Assembly: GCA_024516035.1 (NCBI GenBank)
Contig: CM044967.1
Location: 4,024,859 to 4,088,858 of the forward strand
Source: Bactericera cockerelli
Lineage: Eukaryota > Arthropoda > Insecta > Hemiptera > Triozidae
Direction of reading: 5' to 3'
DNA length: 64,000 bases
Shown piece by piece: positions 34,801 through 49,800 of this stretch. A program made the position numbers and the translations under genes. The first letter of the stretch is position 1. Every line of letters starts with the position of its first letter. Under the pieces are notes generated by a model, which saw nothing but the letters and a program-made list of their open reading frames with translations, was not told the origin of the DNA and ran no database searches.

Positions 34801-37800
34801 GATTATTTATCTATTTTTTATTGATTGAACCGTTAAACAAAATATAATATTTAGAATATACTTATATATTTATAATATTTATCTTGTACTTTCTTCTGAA
34901 TGGATATTACTGGAAATTTAAACCCAGGGTAAAACCCCCGTCTTAATTATTATTATTAAACTCTTTATTAACAGAAAATATGTACAAGCAAATAATGGTA
35001 AAAATTAAAATACAAAATTGAGAGTAAAAATATAAACAGGAAAAAAATAAACAAAATATATACATATTATATCCTAACTAAAGGGCGGGGTTATTGCCTA
35101 TGGCAATCTTTTCCACCCAACCCTTTATGAGTAGGGTCAAGGGGGGTATTTACGAACAGGGGGTAATTACGAACAGTGGTCATTGTACCTAAACAGGATA
35201 AGATATTTCGAATCTGGTGGTTGAATACTATTATTTTGAATTGTTTTTACAGGTTGAACACGAGTTTTCGATAGTATTTATTTTCAGTTGTAGTTAGTAA
35301 GCTAGTGAAAATAGATCTATCAAAAAAATTGTTTTTTGAAGTTTTTGATTTTTTTAAAACAATTTTTTAGGTAAGTGTTACTTGAATTTTTATCATTATT
35401 TTACTTTTAATTATTGATAAGCATGTTTTTGGTTATTATTTTACAAAAATAATTGTTTTAAACCATTTTTTAAGTTATACTTTTTGGGTGTTCTTAATTA
35501 CCCCCGCATTTTTTTGCTATGGGGTAATTACGAACGCATATTTTGGGTGTTTGTTTTACCCTATAACATTTTTTGTATTTATCAAAACACTCAGAATGAC
35601 CCGGAACTACAAGATGAAGAAACCATCTCCTTTGTATACAGAAGCACAAATGATATCTGCTATCGTATTTAGATGTTTTTAATGGCAACCTGGCTGTCAG
35701 AAGAGCAACGGCAGTGTTTTGAGAATCCGCAAACCAAAGTAGAATTTTCCAAACGTAAGACTCAAAATCCTGTAATACTGGGAGATTGTAAGAAGTACCA
35801 AGATATTAGTACCCTAATGTATTGGACCCAATGAAGGTATTTGTGTACTTGAACATAGCAAAAGAAAGGAAGAAAAATGAAAGTGTAGAAAACGAAAAGA
35901 AATATAGGGGGAACAGTTTCAAAAAAGAAGAAAAAAATGAAGGTAGAAGAAGACAAATCTGAGATTGACAATGAGCTAGAAACTATTGATAAGACCAAAA
36001 TCTGTAAAAAAAAAATTAAAAAAATATATAAAACACCTTTCAAAAGCTCTCATAATTAACTATTACTATTATTATGCTTTTATTACCAGCCTCCGTGGCG
36101 TAACGGTTGTGACTACTGCCCGTAGTCCAAAGATCCTTAGTTCGATTCCCGGTTGGAGCAGACTTTACGCACAGAAAATTCTGTCCCCTCCGAACATGTG
36201 AGGCTGTCGATTCCGGCCCCACCCAGGCTGGGTGAGGTTAATGTGGGTAGCTGGTACGATTTCCAGCGAATGGAGGGTGAAACCCCCGTCCTGTCTACCT
36301 CAAGTCAGGATGTTAAAACCAAATAGAATCAATGGACATGAAAGGAGCCTAGACATTGGATCTAGGCGTCCATATAATCCTCTCACCACCATGATTTAGG
36401 TACCTATCTCACGGACACGATATTATTATTATTACTATTATTTGCAAGATAGAGATACCCTATTTGATAAGAGCTGACTACCTTCGTGGTTAGGATTCAA
36501 ACCACTACCCTGTGTATCCATAAACTTTGCATATTGTCATACAGGTGGCTAAAGACACAAAGTACAATTTTGGTGTATTATTTGTACATAAAAAGCACAT
36601 ATTGCCATTAAAAAGTTCGTTTTTAATATTGTATAATGTGTTCGCATTTACCCCCGTCAGGCGGGGGTAAATGCGAACAGGCGGGGGTAAATAAGAACAC
36701 CACTAAACAGATACTACAGTATGCACAAAACTATTTATAATGCACCATTAGAATGCTAAATAAGTCTATATACCAAAAAAATCACAAGACATGGATTTTA
36801 CAAAAGCAACTCAGGGTTACAGATATGTTTATAAAATGTAGCTCAAAATCGTTCGTAATTACCCCCCTTGACCCTAATTCAGGACTTTCGGGTCTGATGT
36901 AAATCAATGAATCCTCCTGAGTCGACCCAACAGTGGACAGTAATAATAATAATAATGCTTTTTCTTTAGGTTATTATGTCACAATTTTAGTGGGTAGCGC
37001 AGAATCATAGGACTTTGCCACTTTAATTTACAATGTCTTGTATTTTTTTGCCTATGATTCTGCCACTGGTCGCTGCTTCACATCAAAGCAGCTACTCATT
37101 TTTCCTCACGAGGTATGAGTGGACTCCGAAAACAGTGGACAGTATGTTTCATACAATGTTCAAATCTAACAATATGTACACAGTTTAAACTACAAGAAAT
37201 AGGTCTGGCATATGAAGATATGACAGAAAATAACTGTAGTTCGTCAACAAGCACCCAATATGTAGGTCAGAACGGTAAATGACAGAAAGCGCACCAAGGG
37301 ACAATGACCTGTCTATGGTCCGCCACGCAAAGATAGCCAAATGGCTCATCAAATTACTACTTACTATGCCGACCGCATAGCGAGTGGCATATTCATAACA
37401 CACGAGCGAGTGGTCAGGTTCAAGGAATAGCGATGGACTGAATGATAAGTCAGATAGGCGGGAGAGATGGTCTCATGTAGGGGTCAGATAGATTACAGCA
37501 TTGCTGAGTGCCCATAGCAAGATCAAGATCATTGAATCTGCGGAGTGCCTCGGGTGCGAGACTTGACAATAATAATAATATCGAATGAAAATCTGTCATC
37601 AAGCATCAAGACAACAAGACTCATAGGTATAATAATAATAATAATAACACTCTTTAGTGGAAGGTAACCACCAGGCGAGGGTAATGCTCAAAGTATTTTC
37701 CACCACCTAACCCTCAGAGTCTTATTATTATAAATATTATTTATCTTGATGAAAACATCAAGATAAAAAGCTAGTTATCTGTGTTATTATGTCACAAATT

Positions 37801-40800
37801 TTAGTGGATAGCATCGACATTACGAGAACTAATGCTAATGCATCATATCTCCAACCAACCATCATATTTCAAATTCAATCTCGTAATAACGCCACTTGTC
37901 ATTACCCACTCTACAACTACCAGAATTTTGTCCTCACGAGACTAGGGAACGCCCCGAAATCCAGAGTACAGAGCCGAAAAAATTCGGGCCCCGCCGGGAT
38001 TCGAACCCGGGTCACCTAAAGTGCAAGCCGAGCATGCTAACGCTCCGCCAAGGTTTATACTGATAAGAGGAGAGTGCATTACAGACGCAGGATACGGCAG
38101 GAAATCAAGTCCCGGCGTCTGAGTCATAGGAGTACGCGTTTGATTAATAACAAATCTAATAGTTCTTATACATATTGTTCTATGGAATCTATGGCACAAC
38201 TATATTGTATTAAAGACTGACTCTCCATCTTGACAGTTCATTTTTTTATTTTGACTTCTGGACATATTTTCTTATTCTTTATTTATTTAACATCTAATAT
38301 TTTTTACTAATATTTTTTTATTTCTCCAATTTTCTCCAACATCATATTTTAACATTTGACACGGTTTTCTTTCTTACTTTATCTAATGTGTTTTTTCTTT
38401 TTTTTTTAGGTAATTTTAATGTCATTTTTTATTTTTAATATCCATTTTATATTATAATCACTGTATAAAAATTATTGTAAACTTTCCTTCTGGAATTTTA
38501 ATAAATACAAATACAACTACAGTTCTATGATATTCTACATCATGTGTAATGTATTCTGGCCGACCAGACGTGACAAAATCACCTTTCTATCGATTTTTTT
38601 TTATTTATCACACTGATAGTTTAGCAATGTTAGCATGCAGGAAACCGAGGTCAAATCGTTACTTGGGTCAAATAGTTACTATTTTATAATTTGGGTCGCT
38701 TTCAAGTTTCAACTGCATGGTCACATATCACGAGTTTCATAACTGAGTTAATCACAATTGTGCTGTCAAGATTACTCAAACTCGCCTTGCTAGATTTTTG
38801 ACTTACTTGGGACTCGAACCACCGACCTCCAGGTTACTAGTCCACCGCGCTATCGATCAAGCTTCTGAGGTCAGCGCCTTAGTTCAGTTTCATCAAAAAA
38901 AGTTTTTTTTGTATTATCTTTTTTTTTTAAATATTTACACGCAGTTTGTGATACTGCATTTACATGAATATTTTTGTTATTACCTTATTGTATTTGTGTT
39001 ATTAAACAATATATATATTTGTTTTGTTTGTATTATCATATTGGGTTGCATGGTTCTACTTTGAGAATTATGAGGAAAATTGAGTAATAATTATACTTGT
39101 AAGTGAGTAACAATAATAGATTATGAGAATGGTTAGGTAGATTTTTGTCACCCAACTTCTCACGCCTCCGAACGATAATGAGGAAAAAGCGCGTTTGAAA
39201 CTCTTTTGGCAATAATCTTGATAATTCTAAAATAAGTGTCTTCTTATTTATTTACAGCCGGGCACGGCCGGTGCTAAGGAGCTGTGTCTGCAGCACCCCC
39301 AGACGAAAAAATGAGAGGATTTCTCAAATCCTTGCTCGTACATAATGAGAATTATCACACATCTCTAGAATAATAAAATTAATGCATAATTATTATGCAG
39401 TTGGCATTGGCACCGCCCTTGATCAAGTTTTGTTTTATTAATGTCAATTTCCATGTATGTATAATTGTTTGTAAATGAAACTTGATCTAATATGTTTAAT
39501 ATTATGATTAACATGGTAAACAAACTCTCAACTCTTTAGATACTGAAAGATTGACTCTATAAATCTTATTTTAGTACGGTTTATGTGGCAGCACCAAAAC
39601 ATTTTCCCACCGGCCGCGCCTGTTTGTCTGTATGTTATCAATACTTTCCCACATGCTTGGCTTGACAAAAAAGCCAGTCTCCGTGGCGGCACGGTTGTGA
39701 CTACTGCCCGTAGTCCAGAGATCCCGTGTTCGATTCCCGGTTGGGGCAGACTTTTCGAAGTAAATTCTGTTCCCTCCAAACACGTGAGGCTGTGGCGTTT
39801 CCGGCCCTACCCAGGCTGGGTAAGCTGGTACGATTTCCAGCGAATGAAGGGTAACACCCCCGTCCTGATCAGGACGTAAAACCAATTAGAATCGTTGGCG
39901 TTAGGAAGGGCATCCAGCCGTAAAAAACAAACACCCTACCAACCTCAACCATGAGGTTGAAAAAATGCCGACCCCAATTGCAATATAAGTTAATATGGGA
40001 TAAAGGCAAGGGAGATAACAGAACGCTACCTGGATTACCAGACCAGCGTCTTAAACACTCCGATGCAAGTCATTCGTTAGAAGAAGATGCTCCTTCAACT
40101 GGTAGATATTACCTCATTACACTTTGAACAAAAATCAAACAAGGTGTGTTAAAAAAAAAAGACCGCGAAGTTTGCAAGGTAACCTGTTACCTAACAATTT
40201 TTTGTGAATTAACCACTGCAACTACATTTGGTGAAATCCCTCACACAGAACGATTTTTTTTTCTTTTCTAAATATCTATTCATAAAAAAATGTCCACCTT
40301 GAAAACTAGCTAGTATAATATTAATCAGACAAAACAAAAAGTGAGAAGTTGTACTAATATACTTGCATTGCACAAAAAATCATTTACGTCTATGTAAGAC
40401 CTAAGACATACAGTTTCACTTTAATATTTCTTTTCGTATGTGCCATTAACTTATAACTATGTAATGTAAAAGAAATGTACAATAAAACATATTATTATTA
40501 TATCAGCATTCGCGGTCAATGTGCTTGCACATTACAACTGATTTTTTAAGGTGCTCTTTTCAATGAATTGCATGTAAACCGATCGCAGTAGCTCGATCGA
40601 AAATTTGGTGAACTCGTAACCTGGAGGTGTATTTGGTGCTTCTCTTGTGGAACTCCAACCAGTCTATAATAATAAAAAACTGGAAGAGGGACTTGAAATA
40701 CCGACCTCCAGGAGTCCGCCGCTTTACGGGTTGGGTGGAAGAGATTGCCATTAATATTGGACCTGGAAATGGTTCCCGTTATATCGAGGTTTCTCTTATA

Positions 40801-43800
40801 AAGAGGTTATTTCACGCCATAAAGAGGTAAATTGGACCTGGAAATTGGTTCTCTTATATCCTTGCTTGATCGATAATGCGGCAGACTTGTAAACTGAAGG
40901 TCGGTGGTTCAAGTCCCGGTTTCAGCGTAGATTTAGTAAAGCAAGTTTGAGTAGTTCTGATAGTATAAAAGTGATAAACACAAACATGATAACTTAACAA
41001 ACAACTATATCTATAACTATAATACATAATAATATCGCCTTATTTATACTGCCCGATTAGGACTATTAAGTCCCATTATTCCAGCAGTAAGCTCAAGACG
41101 TGTTATTATGTGGTAAAAATCCAAATGGGAGGATAACCTGACATGTCCCGTTGGGTTTCGAACCCGCGACCATTGGAATCTCTGGATTCACAGAGTGCCG
41201 CCTTTACCACTGAGCTACCGGGACAATACTATAATATAGTACAACACCCTTCTAGAAATGCTTGATATTAATTCTCTTGAATTAAGACGTTCCTACAACA
41301 CCCTTCTAGAAATGCTTGATATTAATTCTCTTGAATTAAGACGTAAAGTAGACCTAGTGATGTTAATTTATAATCTTGTAAACAATAATATTACATGTCT
41401 AGAACTCAAAGAAAAAATAGTGGAAAAAACACCAAACCCCATTTTAAGAAATACAAATATTGAAACCTTCACAGTCCCTCATCCTAGACTTACTAAACTT
41501 CATGAATCGCCACTGAACAGAGCAATGACTCTATGTAATGAAGTACACTTAAGCACAGACGACTTTTTACTGTCTAAGGAAGCTTTTAAAGCAAATGTAA
41601 GACAATTAGTTTTTAGTTCGCTATAGTTTTAAGTTCTTAATTAATTATTTAATTTTAATGTGAACATTGGTATTGTTGTTTCAATTTATAGTTATAAGAA
41701 TTATTTTTGAAACAATGTTATGTTCTTTAAAAAAAAAAAAAAAAAATATACAGGGGCCGTAACTTGAGTGCAGCCAGTATTAACGTACTCCAGTATTAAC
41801 CACAACATGTTCTCATAGACGCATGCAATTATGTAAGTGAATGAACAGACTTAGGAAGTACCGGATGGTTGGAATAGTACCTACTCAAGTCTCACCATAG
41901 CCAATGCGTCAATTTAGTTTTATCAATAGCCATTATTGTCGAGATTCACAGCTAACAGTTCTTTCACAAAAGCAGTGGTGTACAATACAGTTGTCACGTT
42001 GGGGGACGTTCGCAGATACAGTACCTGTCATATCAGACGAAAAAACAATAACGCAAATCTTTGGCTCCCTAAAAGGTTTGGCGTAGGAAAGGCTTTTAAA
42101 GTCACATAGGTACTCAAAAAAATGAGAACATGCATTACGTTACGAAGACGGTAAACAGATACAGTAAAGTTATCATATTTATGTTAATCACTTTCGTGAT
42201 ATCACAACTACTCGAACTCACTTTACCAAATCTACGCTGAAACCGGGACTTGAACCACCGACCTCCAGGTTACAAGTCCGCTGCCTTATCGATCAAGCTT
42301 CTGAGGTACCAGCCTTGTCAGACCAAAAAACAATAACACAAATCTTTTTCGCGCTTATAGGGTTGGCGTTTGGAAGGGCCTATATTATGGTCACATACTT
42401 AAATAAATGAGGAAAAATACATGCATTAAGTTCGATTCAAACCAACGGATTCCTTATTCCCTACGCTTCCTGTATGACCAGGGCCTAGTTCTAGAAACCT
42501 TTCTCACTCTGATAATCCCCGAATCTCCGTTTCAATTGAAGTCTGATTGTGTTATTTGGGTAAACAACACACTCTGATTGGATTATTTGGGTAAACAACA
42601 CACTCTAATTGGGTTATTTGGGTAAACAACACACTCTGATTGGGTTATTTGGGTAAACAACACACTCTGATTGGGTTAGTTGGGTAAACAACACAATCTA
42701 ATTGGGTTACGGTTGAAAGTGAGATTTGGGGATTTTGAGAATGAGAGTGCTTTCTGGAATGAGGCTCAGAACTTCACCACTTAGACTACCAACGCGTTTT
42801 GACTACGAAATAACTGAAATAACAAGTCTGTGAGACACCTCTAAAAAAATCGAACCAACAAAACACCAGCACTGATCTAAATGAAAGTGTTCACGTTGTG
42901 AGATAGTTGGGATCTTTTTAGACCAAGTGTTCTATGGAAGATCATTGTATCAGATGCCGTGACTAAACAGACAAAACAGTCATTTGTTTGATAAGAACTG
43001 TTGGCTAAGGACTGTTGTCCATGGAAAGCCTTGGGTAGGGCCAATAAAACCTCTATTAACCTCATCAGTTAATACCAAGATGCACTTGGAATAGCTCAAT
43101 TTAAATAGCTCAAATTTATTAGACCAACTTTATGTTTTCCATTGAACAAGTTTCGAACAAATCTTACGAGAGGCAATAAACAGAATCACATCGCAGCAAT
43201 TTTCATGACTTGTAAAATCAAATTTTTGACATTCTCACCAACGGATTTGCTTTACACCATTGCTATTAAGATGCCTCTTTTAATTTCATTACTTGAATTA
43301 CTTCAGGGTTGCTGAAACAACTAAAACAACATCTTCTTTGCGTAATAATTTTGAAAATTCATTAAGTATTCATTGCCAGAACAGAAGTATTCAATGCCAG
43401 AACAGATAACCTACATTCCGTCAGCATAATTGAATTATGTCTAATAGATTTTTTTGCTGTAAAAAACTCTAACTATCAAGCAATTAGGTATGTTCCTATA
43501 TTTGGAAATTCTGCTTTGGGTATTTAATTTTTGAGCATAAGAGAAAAAAAACATACCTATACACATACATCTTACATCTAGGAAAATAAACAAAATGATT
43601 ACAGAGGAACTCTTGTGGTTGAAGAACATGATTATATTGATGTGGTTAATAAACATTCAACATTAGGAAACCTAGATTATAATTTCCATTGTACAAACGT
43701 ATTGTTTACTTATATTTTGCATACAGAAGGTTCTGCCTCTATTATATCTCTAGTTTTTATCTGTGTAACCTTGTGCTAACTTGTTTGAGAATTTGAGAAA

Positions 43801-46800
43801 TGTTGGCTTACAGACTTTAGACTTCAACTAACATGGTTTCGGGGGCCTATCCCTATGTCAATAACAAGTATTATATCTTTGTTCACCAGATTTGGAAATG
43901 CTGTCTGCCCTCCACTACTGTCGTTAATTTGGCAGGAGTAAATGAATACATCCATCCTTGAATTTCTTTCAATAGTCGGGATATATGTACTTCATAAATA
44001 CTTCTGAGGCCTTTATCAAGAACAAGGACTATCTCCTTGTTCGCCAGCTATAGAAATGCTGTCTGTTTTCCACTACTGTCGTTAATTTGGCAAAAGTAAA
44101 TGAATACATTCATCCTTGAGTTTCTTTCAATAGTCGGGATAGACTTGATACAAAACACGGATACCGACAATACCCCGATTGCTAGGCAATCTCACAGACG
44201 ACCCAACAAACAATTTATTATTGATGGTAGAGACAACGACCTCAGTAGCTTGATCGATAAGGCGGCCGACTTGTAACCTGGAGGTCGGTGGTTCAAATCC
44301 CGGTTTCAGCGTAATTTTAGTAAAGTGATTAACACAAGCATGATAACTTTTTTTATACTATTCATGGTAGATCAGTGTACGACAAACTCGTAATGTCAAA
44401 ACCTGCAAAATCATGTTCATAGTGTCTGTTACTAGTTAGGATTGATGACTTTGTCAAATTCGAAGGAACTGAAGCTATCAAATACTTTTACCAATTGCAT
44501 CCTACAAAATCATAATGTTCTGTTGTCCAAAGACTCTGCAGTTTCCTGAAGCTAAGGCTTGTGTCCAATTCGAAGGAACTAAAGCCATCAAATATACCGT
44601 TAGGTACCAATTTTATTTCTGAATATTAAAGCCAGCTTAAGAGCCGTAGAATAATATTCTACGAAGTCGTAATGTGGTTGAAGACATGAACTTGGCTAGA
44701 CGGATGACGGATCGACTTTTAATACGGTTCTGAGAAGATGTAAAAGAAGCGGATGCAGGTATTATAGGTACTTATCTACCTTTTCTTGATGACGATGTAA
44801 CATTTTTATGACTTTTAAATGATGGTACAACTTCTCACTTTTCTGTTTTATAGCTACTGATACTGACTGAGTGCATGCTACAGGGGTCCTAGATAAGGAA
44901 AATAAAAAGAAACAGGATAAAAAGAGGAATAGAAACATAGAAAAGGATACGTGGTAAAAAAATAATGAAAATAACCACACTACCAACCGACCTCAGTAGC
45001 TTGATGGATAAGGAGGCGGACTTGTAACCTGGAGGTCGGTGGTTCAAGTCCCGATTTCAGCGTAGATTTAGTAAAGCGAGTTTGAGTAGATGTGATATCA
45101 CGCAGATGATTGACACAAGTATGATAACTTTTAACTTTTTAAACTTTATTTGTGAATCCAATTTCACTTATGAATTTTACCTTGAAATGTACCCGTGAGT
45201 AAGCTCTATTTTAACGCTTGACTATATATTTGGTCTATTTGACGTTCCTGTCAAATCATGAAATTGTTTCCGGCCCCATCCAGGCTGGGAGAGTTTTGAT
45301 TTGATTTTATTCTTTATTTAATACAATTGTAATTTACATACAGAATATGACACCACCTGAGACAATTCTACCTTATTGTACACCCTTGTGCAAGAGGTTA
45401 ATGTGGGTACCTGGTACGATTCCCAGCGAATGGAGGGTAAAACCCCCGCCTGGCTATCTTAAATCGGGACGTTAAAATCAAATAGAATCAATGAATATGA
45501 AAGGAAGACATTGGATCTGGGCGTCTATATAATCCTCTAGGTGTGCCTATCTCACGGACACGGAATTATTATTATTATTATTATTATGAAAACATTTTTA
45601 TCCTTCGTAGACAAAAGTGTACCAAGCAGGAGATTGGTTTTCGCAAGACGGAAGTATCGTATGAAGAAAGTCGGTTCGTAATCCTAGAAGTGCAACTCAT
45701 GGTCCTTAGAATCATGAGTCTATTGAATATTGTGTACAGGGTGTTCTTATAATTCGTCACCAAAGATGCAGGGGTGATAGAAATTGTCATTTGTAATCGA
45801 AAATGTTCTAAAATACATTTTGTCTCAAAAAATTTAGATAGGAGCAATTTTGTGATTTTTCAAAAATGTACGATTATGGGTGAAAAATCAGTCAGCCATT
45901 TCATTATATAGATTTAAAAATAGGTACTCCGTTAGAAAGCTAATTGTCAGAGCAAAAATACATGTGAAACGAAAGCAGATTTTACAATAATATTATTTTA
46001 TTCTATTTACACTCGAATTCAGGATAATTTCCGGGAACATTTCTAGGTTCCTGGAAAATACCCGAAAAATCTGTTAAATATAAATTACCACTTTTGTGGT
46101 GAAAATCGTTAAAAAATACCCGAAAACTTTCCGCCAAAATCACTAGGAAACGTTTTTCTCAACAATTAATGGACAAGTTCTTCTGGTACAACTTTTCACT
46201 TTTCTGTTAATACTGATCTTACAACATTAGGGCCAAATAATAAAATGACTCTACAACCGGGGATCAGGGAAGCTATGGTGAGATATCCGAGATATGGGTG
46301 GCGCTATGATTGTGAGGGTCTTCCCTTATGTTTGTGATTGGGAGGGACTGTCTTCCCTTATGTTTGTGATTGGGAGGGATAGTCTTCCCTTATGTTTGTG
46401 ATTGTGAGGGACAGTATTCCCTCACAATCACAAACGTTACAATACAGGTGTTGGCTTTGCAAAGTTATAGTCAACATCAACGTACATTGTATACCTACAC
46501 TACCTGTGTACAATCTTGTATACAGGATGACCCTGTATACAGGATTGTTTACACAAGAAGTACAAGAGACGTGACGAGAGGAAAGTTTTCGGAGTGAATT
46601 GAATCTTTTATTTAGATTAGACAGATTTAGCTTATTCATCAAGTTGTTGGAATAGGTCTTGAAGTCTCTTCACAATGAACAGTTTATAGGGTGCCATCAT
46701 TGTGTGGCCAAATTATCAACAACAACCAAAAAGTCTTAGGCCCGTATTATAAAACAGGATTAGATTTAATCTAAGTGGACAGTGCACTGTGATTGGTTGA

Positions 46801-49800
46801 CACTCGGACTTGAATGATAATAATTATTATACTCTTTAGTGGAAGGTAACTACCAGGCGAGGTTAATGCTCAAAGCATTTTCTACCACCTAACCGTCAGA
46901 GTCTTATTATTATGTGGTCACAAACTCAAATTAACGAGGAAAAATTCATGCACTGGGTGGGATTCGAACCAACGGATCACTACGCTATCTGGATTACCAG
47001 ACTAGCGCGTTAACCACTTGACTACCAGTGCACATTGAAGGCGTGTGAGGCTTGGATTAAATTATCCTGCACAACTTAGAAGACTTTTGAGGTATAATTG
47101 AATTGACCTTAGAAGCCAAATAAAAATGGCTTAGGATGGGTCCTCTGCATACAAAAAAAATATGAAAAATAAAACAAATGATTTATTATTATTATTATTA
47201 CGGATTATAGTTTAGGTCTAAATTGGATTTTTTTCAATTTAATACAAAAACTTGTAGAAAATAAGAATACGGGGTTTCTGGCCTCAAAGAACAGAAGAGA
47301 CTCCCGACGTGTATCGACCTTTGGTGGATTACATCCCTATTAGTCTGATTACGAAAAAGTGGTTTCAGAAGTAAATCAGACAGTACAAATTTAATAAAAA
47401 GTGAGAAGTTGTACCAAATGAATAAATATTAAATTTGATTGAAATTTTTCCGGATATAGTTTTTCACACGAGGTGAGCTAGATGTTGAACATCGTATGGA
47501 CAAACGAGTAAACGAGTATTAAAAAGCTAGAATTTTCGCATAAATTATGTTGCGGAATCAAGTTTTTAAATGAGATTACTTATGAGTTAATTGCTAGAAA
47601 ACTTGATGCAATGTATATAAAATCAACCGGTTTTTCTTTAGCTAAACAAGATTCCTGTACTTCATAGTCTAGTACTCATTGCTAGCGTCTAGATGTACTC
47701 TTCCGGGTAAAACAGGCTTTTAAAATTATAAGAATAAAGTTATTATTTTGTACTGGTGATGGTATTTTAAGTACAACTTCTCACTTTTCTGTTTATTTAA
47801 TGATTATTCGTCATGGGAGTCATGCGACCAGTTTTAAAAGTAAATATGACGTACCTAACTACTTTTTTTAGGGAAAATGTCATTCTTCTTGCTATTCAAG
47901 ACGAACACCAGGGCCATCTCTGGCTATGGTGGACAGTGTGAGGTTTAAGCACTGAAAACGATGTGCCAAACCCACTTAACATCCTCCTCTCTTAGTAAAT
48001 TCAGCCATGTTTATTTGAAGATTTTAAAGGAATTTGGGCTTTTAAAGGAATTATTTATGAATAACTAGCTATACAAGACTTTGCTTAGACTGCTGAAATA
48101 AAGGGACTTTTTGTCTCAACTCGGCAATATTAAATTTTACATCTGTGTTGGACTCTTGAAATAAGTTTTTAGGACGAATTGCTCTTAATCTTATATTAGA
48201 ATACACCTTAATTAGGACATAATGTGTGTATATATATTTATCTATTTTTTACCTTTTCATTGTTTCCATTTTTTTTTTTTTTTTTTTAATTTTGTAATCA
48301 TTATTTGTAGGTAGTTACTGTACATAATTATATACGTCTTTTTATCTAATACAGAATTTAATAATAATAATAATAATGACTATACTCTTGCGATTAACAC
48401 AAATATGCTAACTAATAGCTCAATCGATCGATAGCTTAGAGCTCACTATGGAAAGATTGGACCGTGTCTAGTACTGTCACTTATAACTGGCCCAGTGTTC
48501 CAGTCTCTGTTCCTACTATAGGAAACGTGTAAACAATGGCTTACTGTAGTCGTCAGTCGTCACATATATGAAAATTAGCATAACCGGCCAATATCCGTTG
48601 CGGAGTGTAAAGTGTTGAAACCCACGGGTAATAGGTAAAGTAGGTATATTATCATTATAAGTGTAGAAACATTCTGTATGAGTGTACAAACTAGTGGTAT
48701 AATCAATATATCAGTCAGTATAAACATCAGAAAAGTGAGAAGTTTTACTATGAAGTTAGTTTAGACTGACAGCGCAAGACAGGTAGTCCCATTAAGCCTT
48801 TAGTTTTCCCTGTAGCCCAATTAGATGTACTACAGCCCTCATAGGTGTAGACATAGGATTGAAATTAAGCTGAGCCAGGCCGACCTCCGTGGCTCAGTGG
48901 TTAAGAGCATTGGTTGCTGACCCGGAGGTTGCGGGTTCGAATCCCGGCCGGAGCGGAAATTTCTCACCGAAATTTTCCGTTTCCGGAATGGCATGGATGT
49001 AAAGGTAAAGTGCCCTGAAGTAATGCGAAAGCGGTTCCGGGGCACAACTACCTTAAAAAAAAAGCTTTCGGGGTCCACTCATACCTCGTGAGGAAAAATG
49101 AGTAGCTGCTTTAATGTGAGCAGCGACCAGTGGCGGAGTTATAGGCAAAAATAAGATATTAGGATAATAAAGATATGGAAAAGTCCTATAATTCTGCGCT
49201 ACCCACTAAAACTGTGACATAACAACACAAAGAAAATGCATTTTTATTATTATATTATTATTAATATTCCTTCTTGCCCAATGTTCCCGCATATAAAACA
49301 AGTTACATCCTCCATAGTGTGCCAGCTGTCTTGAAATCACAACATGTTCAGTGAAGATCTTAGTAAAATTCAGTGCAAGTTTCTCAAAATTTTAAATTAC
49401 CTATTCGACTGAATTCAATAGATTACGTTCAGTTTTGCTTGAAAAGTTGTAAGAATATGAGAATTTTAGAGTTCAGATGAAGTTTCTTGCGTTGCACTGC
49501 CTTAGCGGAAATTTGGCGCTAGGGACGAAAAATCATATCTCAGCACTGGAGTGAGCAAATTTCAAACAGTATTCTACTTAAAATTACATTTTCTACAAGT
49601 TCGATTCTATTAAATTTTTCAATTGGTGCAGTCCTTTTTGACTTACAGGCGTTAAAAGTTGAGAATTTTCAAAATTTGAGCTATGTTTGAAAAAACCACC
49701 CATCTTTGAGGAGCGATTGTGGCTGAACGGCTTAACCTTTTTTAATGATTCAAACGTCATTAGACGCATAATTTTATGTTCCTTAGATAAGAACTGAGTA

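Noticed and set aside
42542..42715. Regular 31-bp repeats resembling a CRISPR array
   Set aside because: There are no spacers, the units abut each other, the genome is eukaryotic, and the array lies inside a MITE.
46358..46642. 94-codon minus-strand ORF and overlapping plus-strand ORFs
   Set aside because: They arise from tandem and inverted repeats that read open on both strands.
48876..48960. Possible tRNA gene (good A and B boxes)
   Set aside because: The head is shared with other SINE copies and the acceptor-stem ends do not pair convincingly. It continues into the SINE body without a T-rich terminator.
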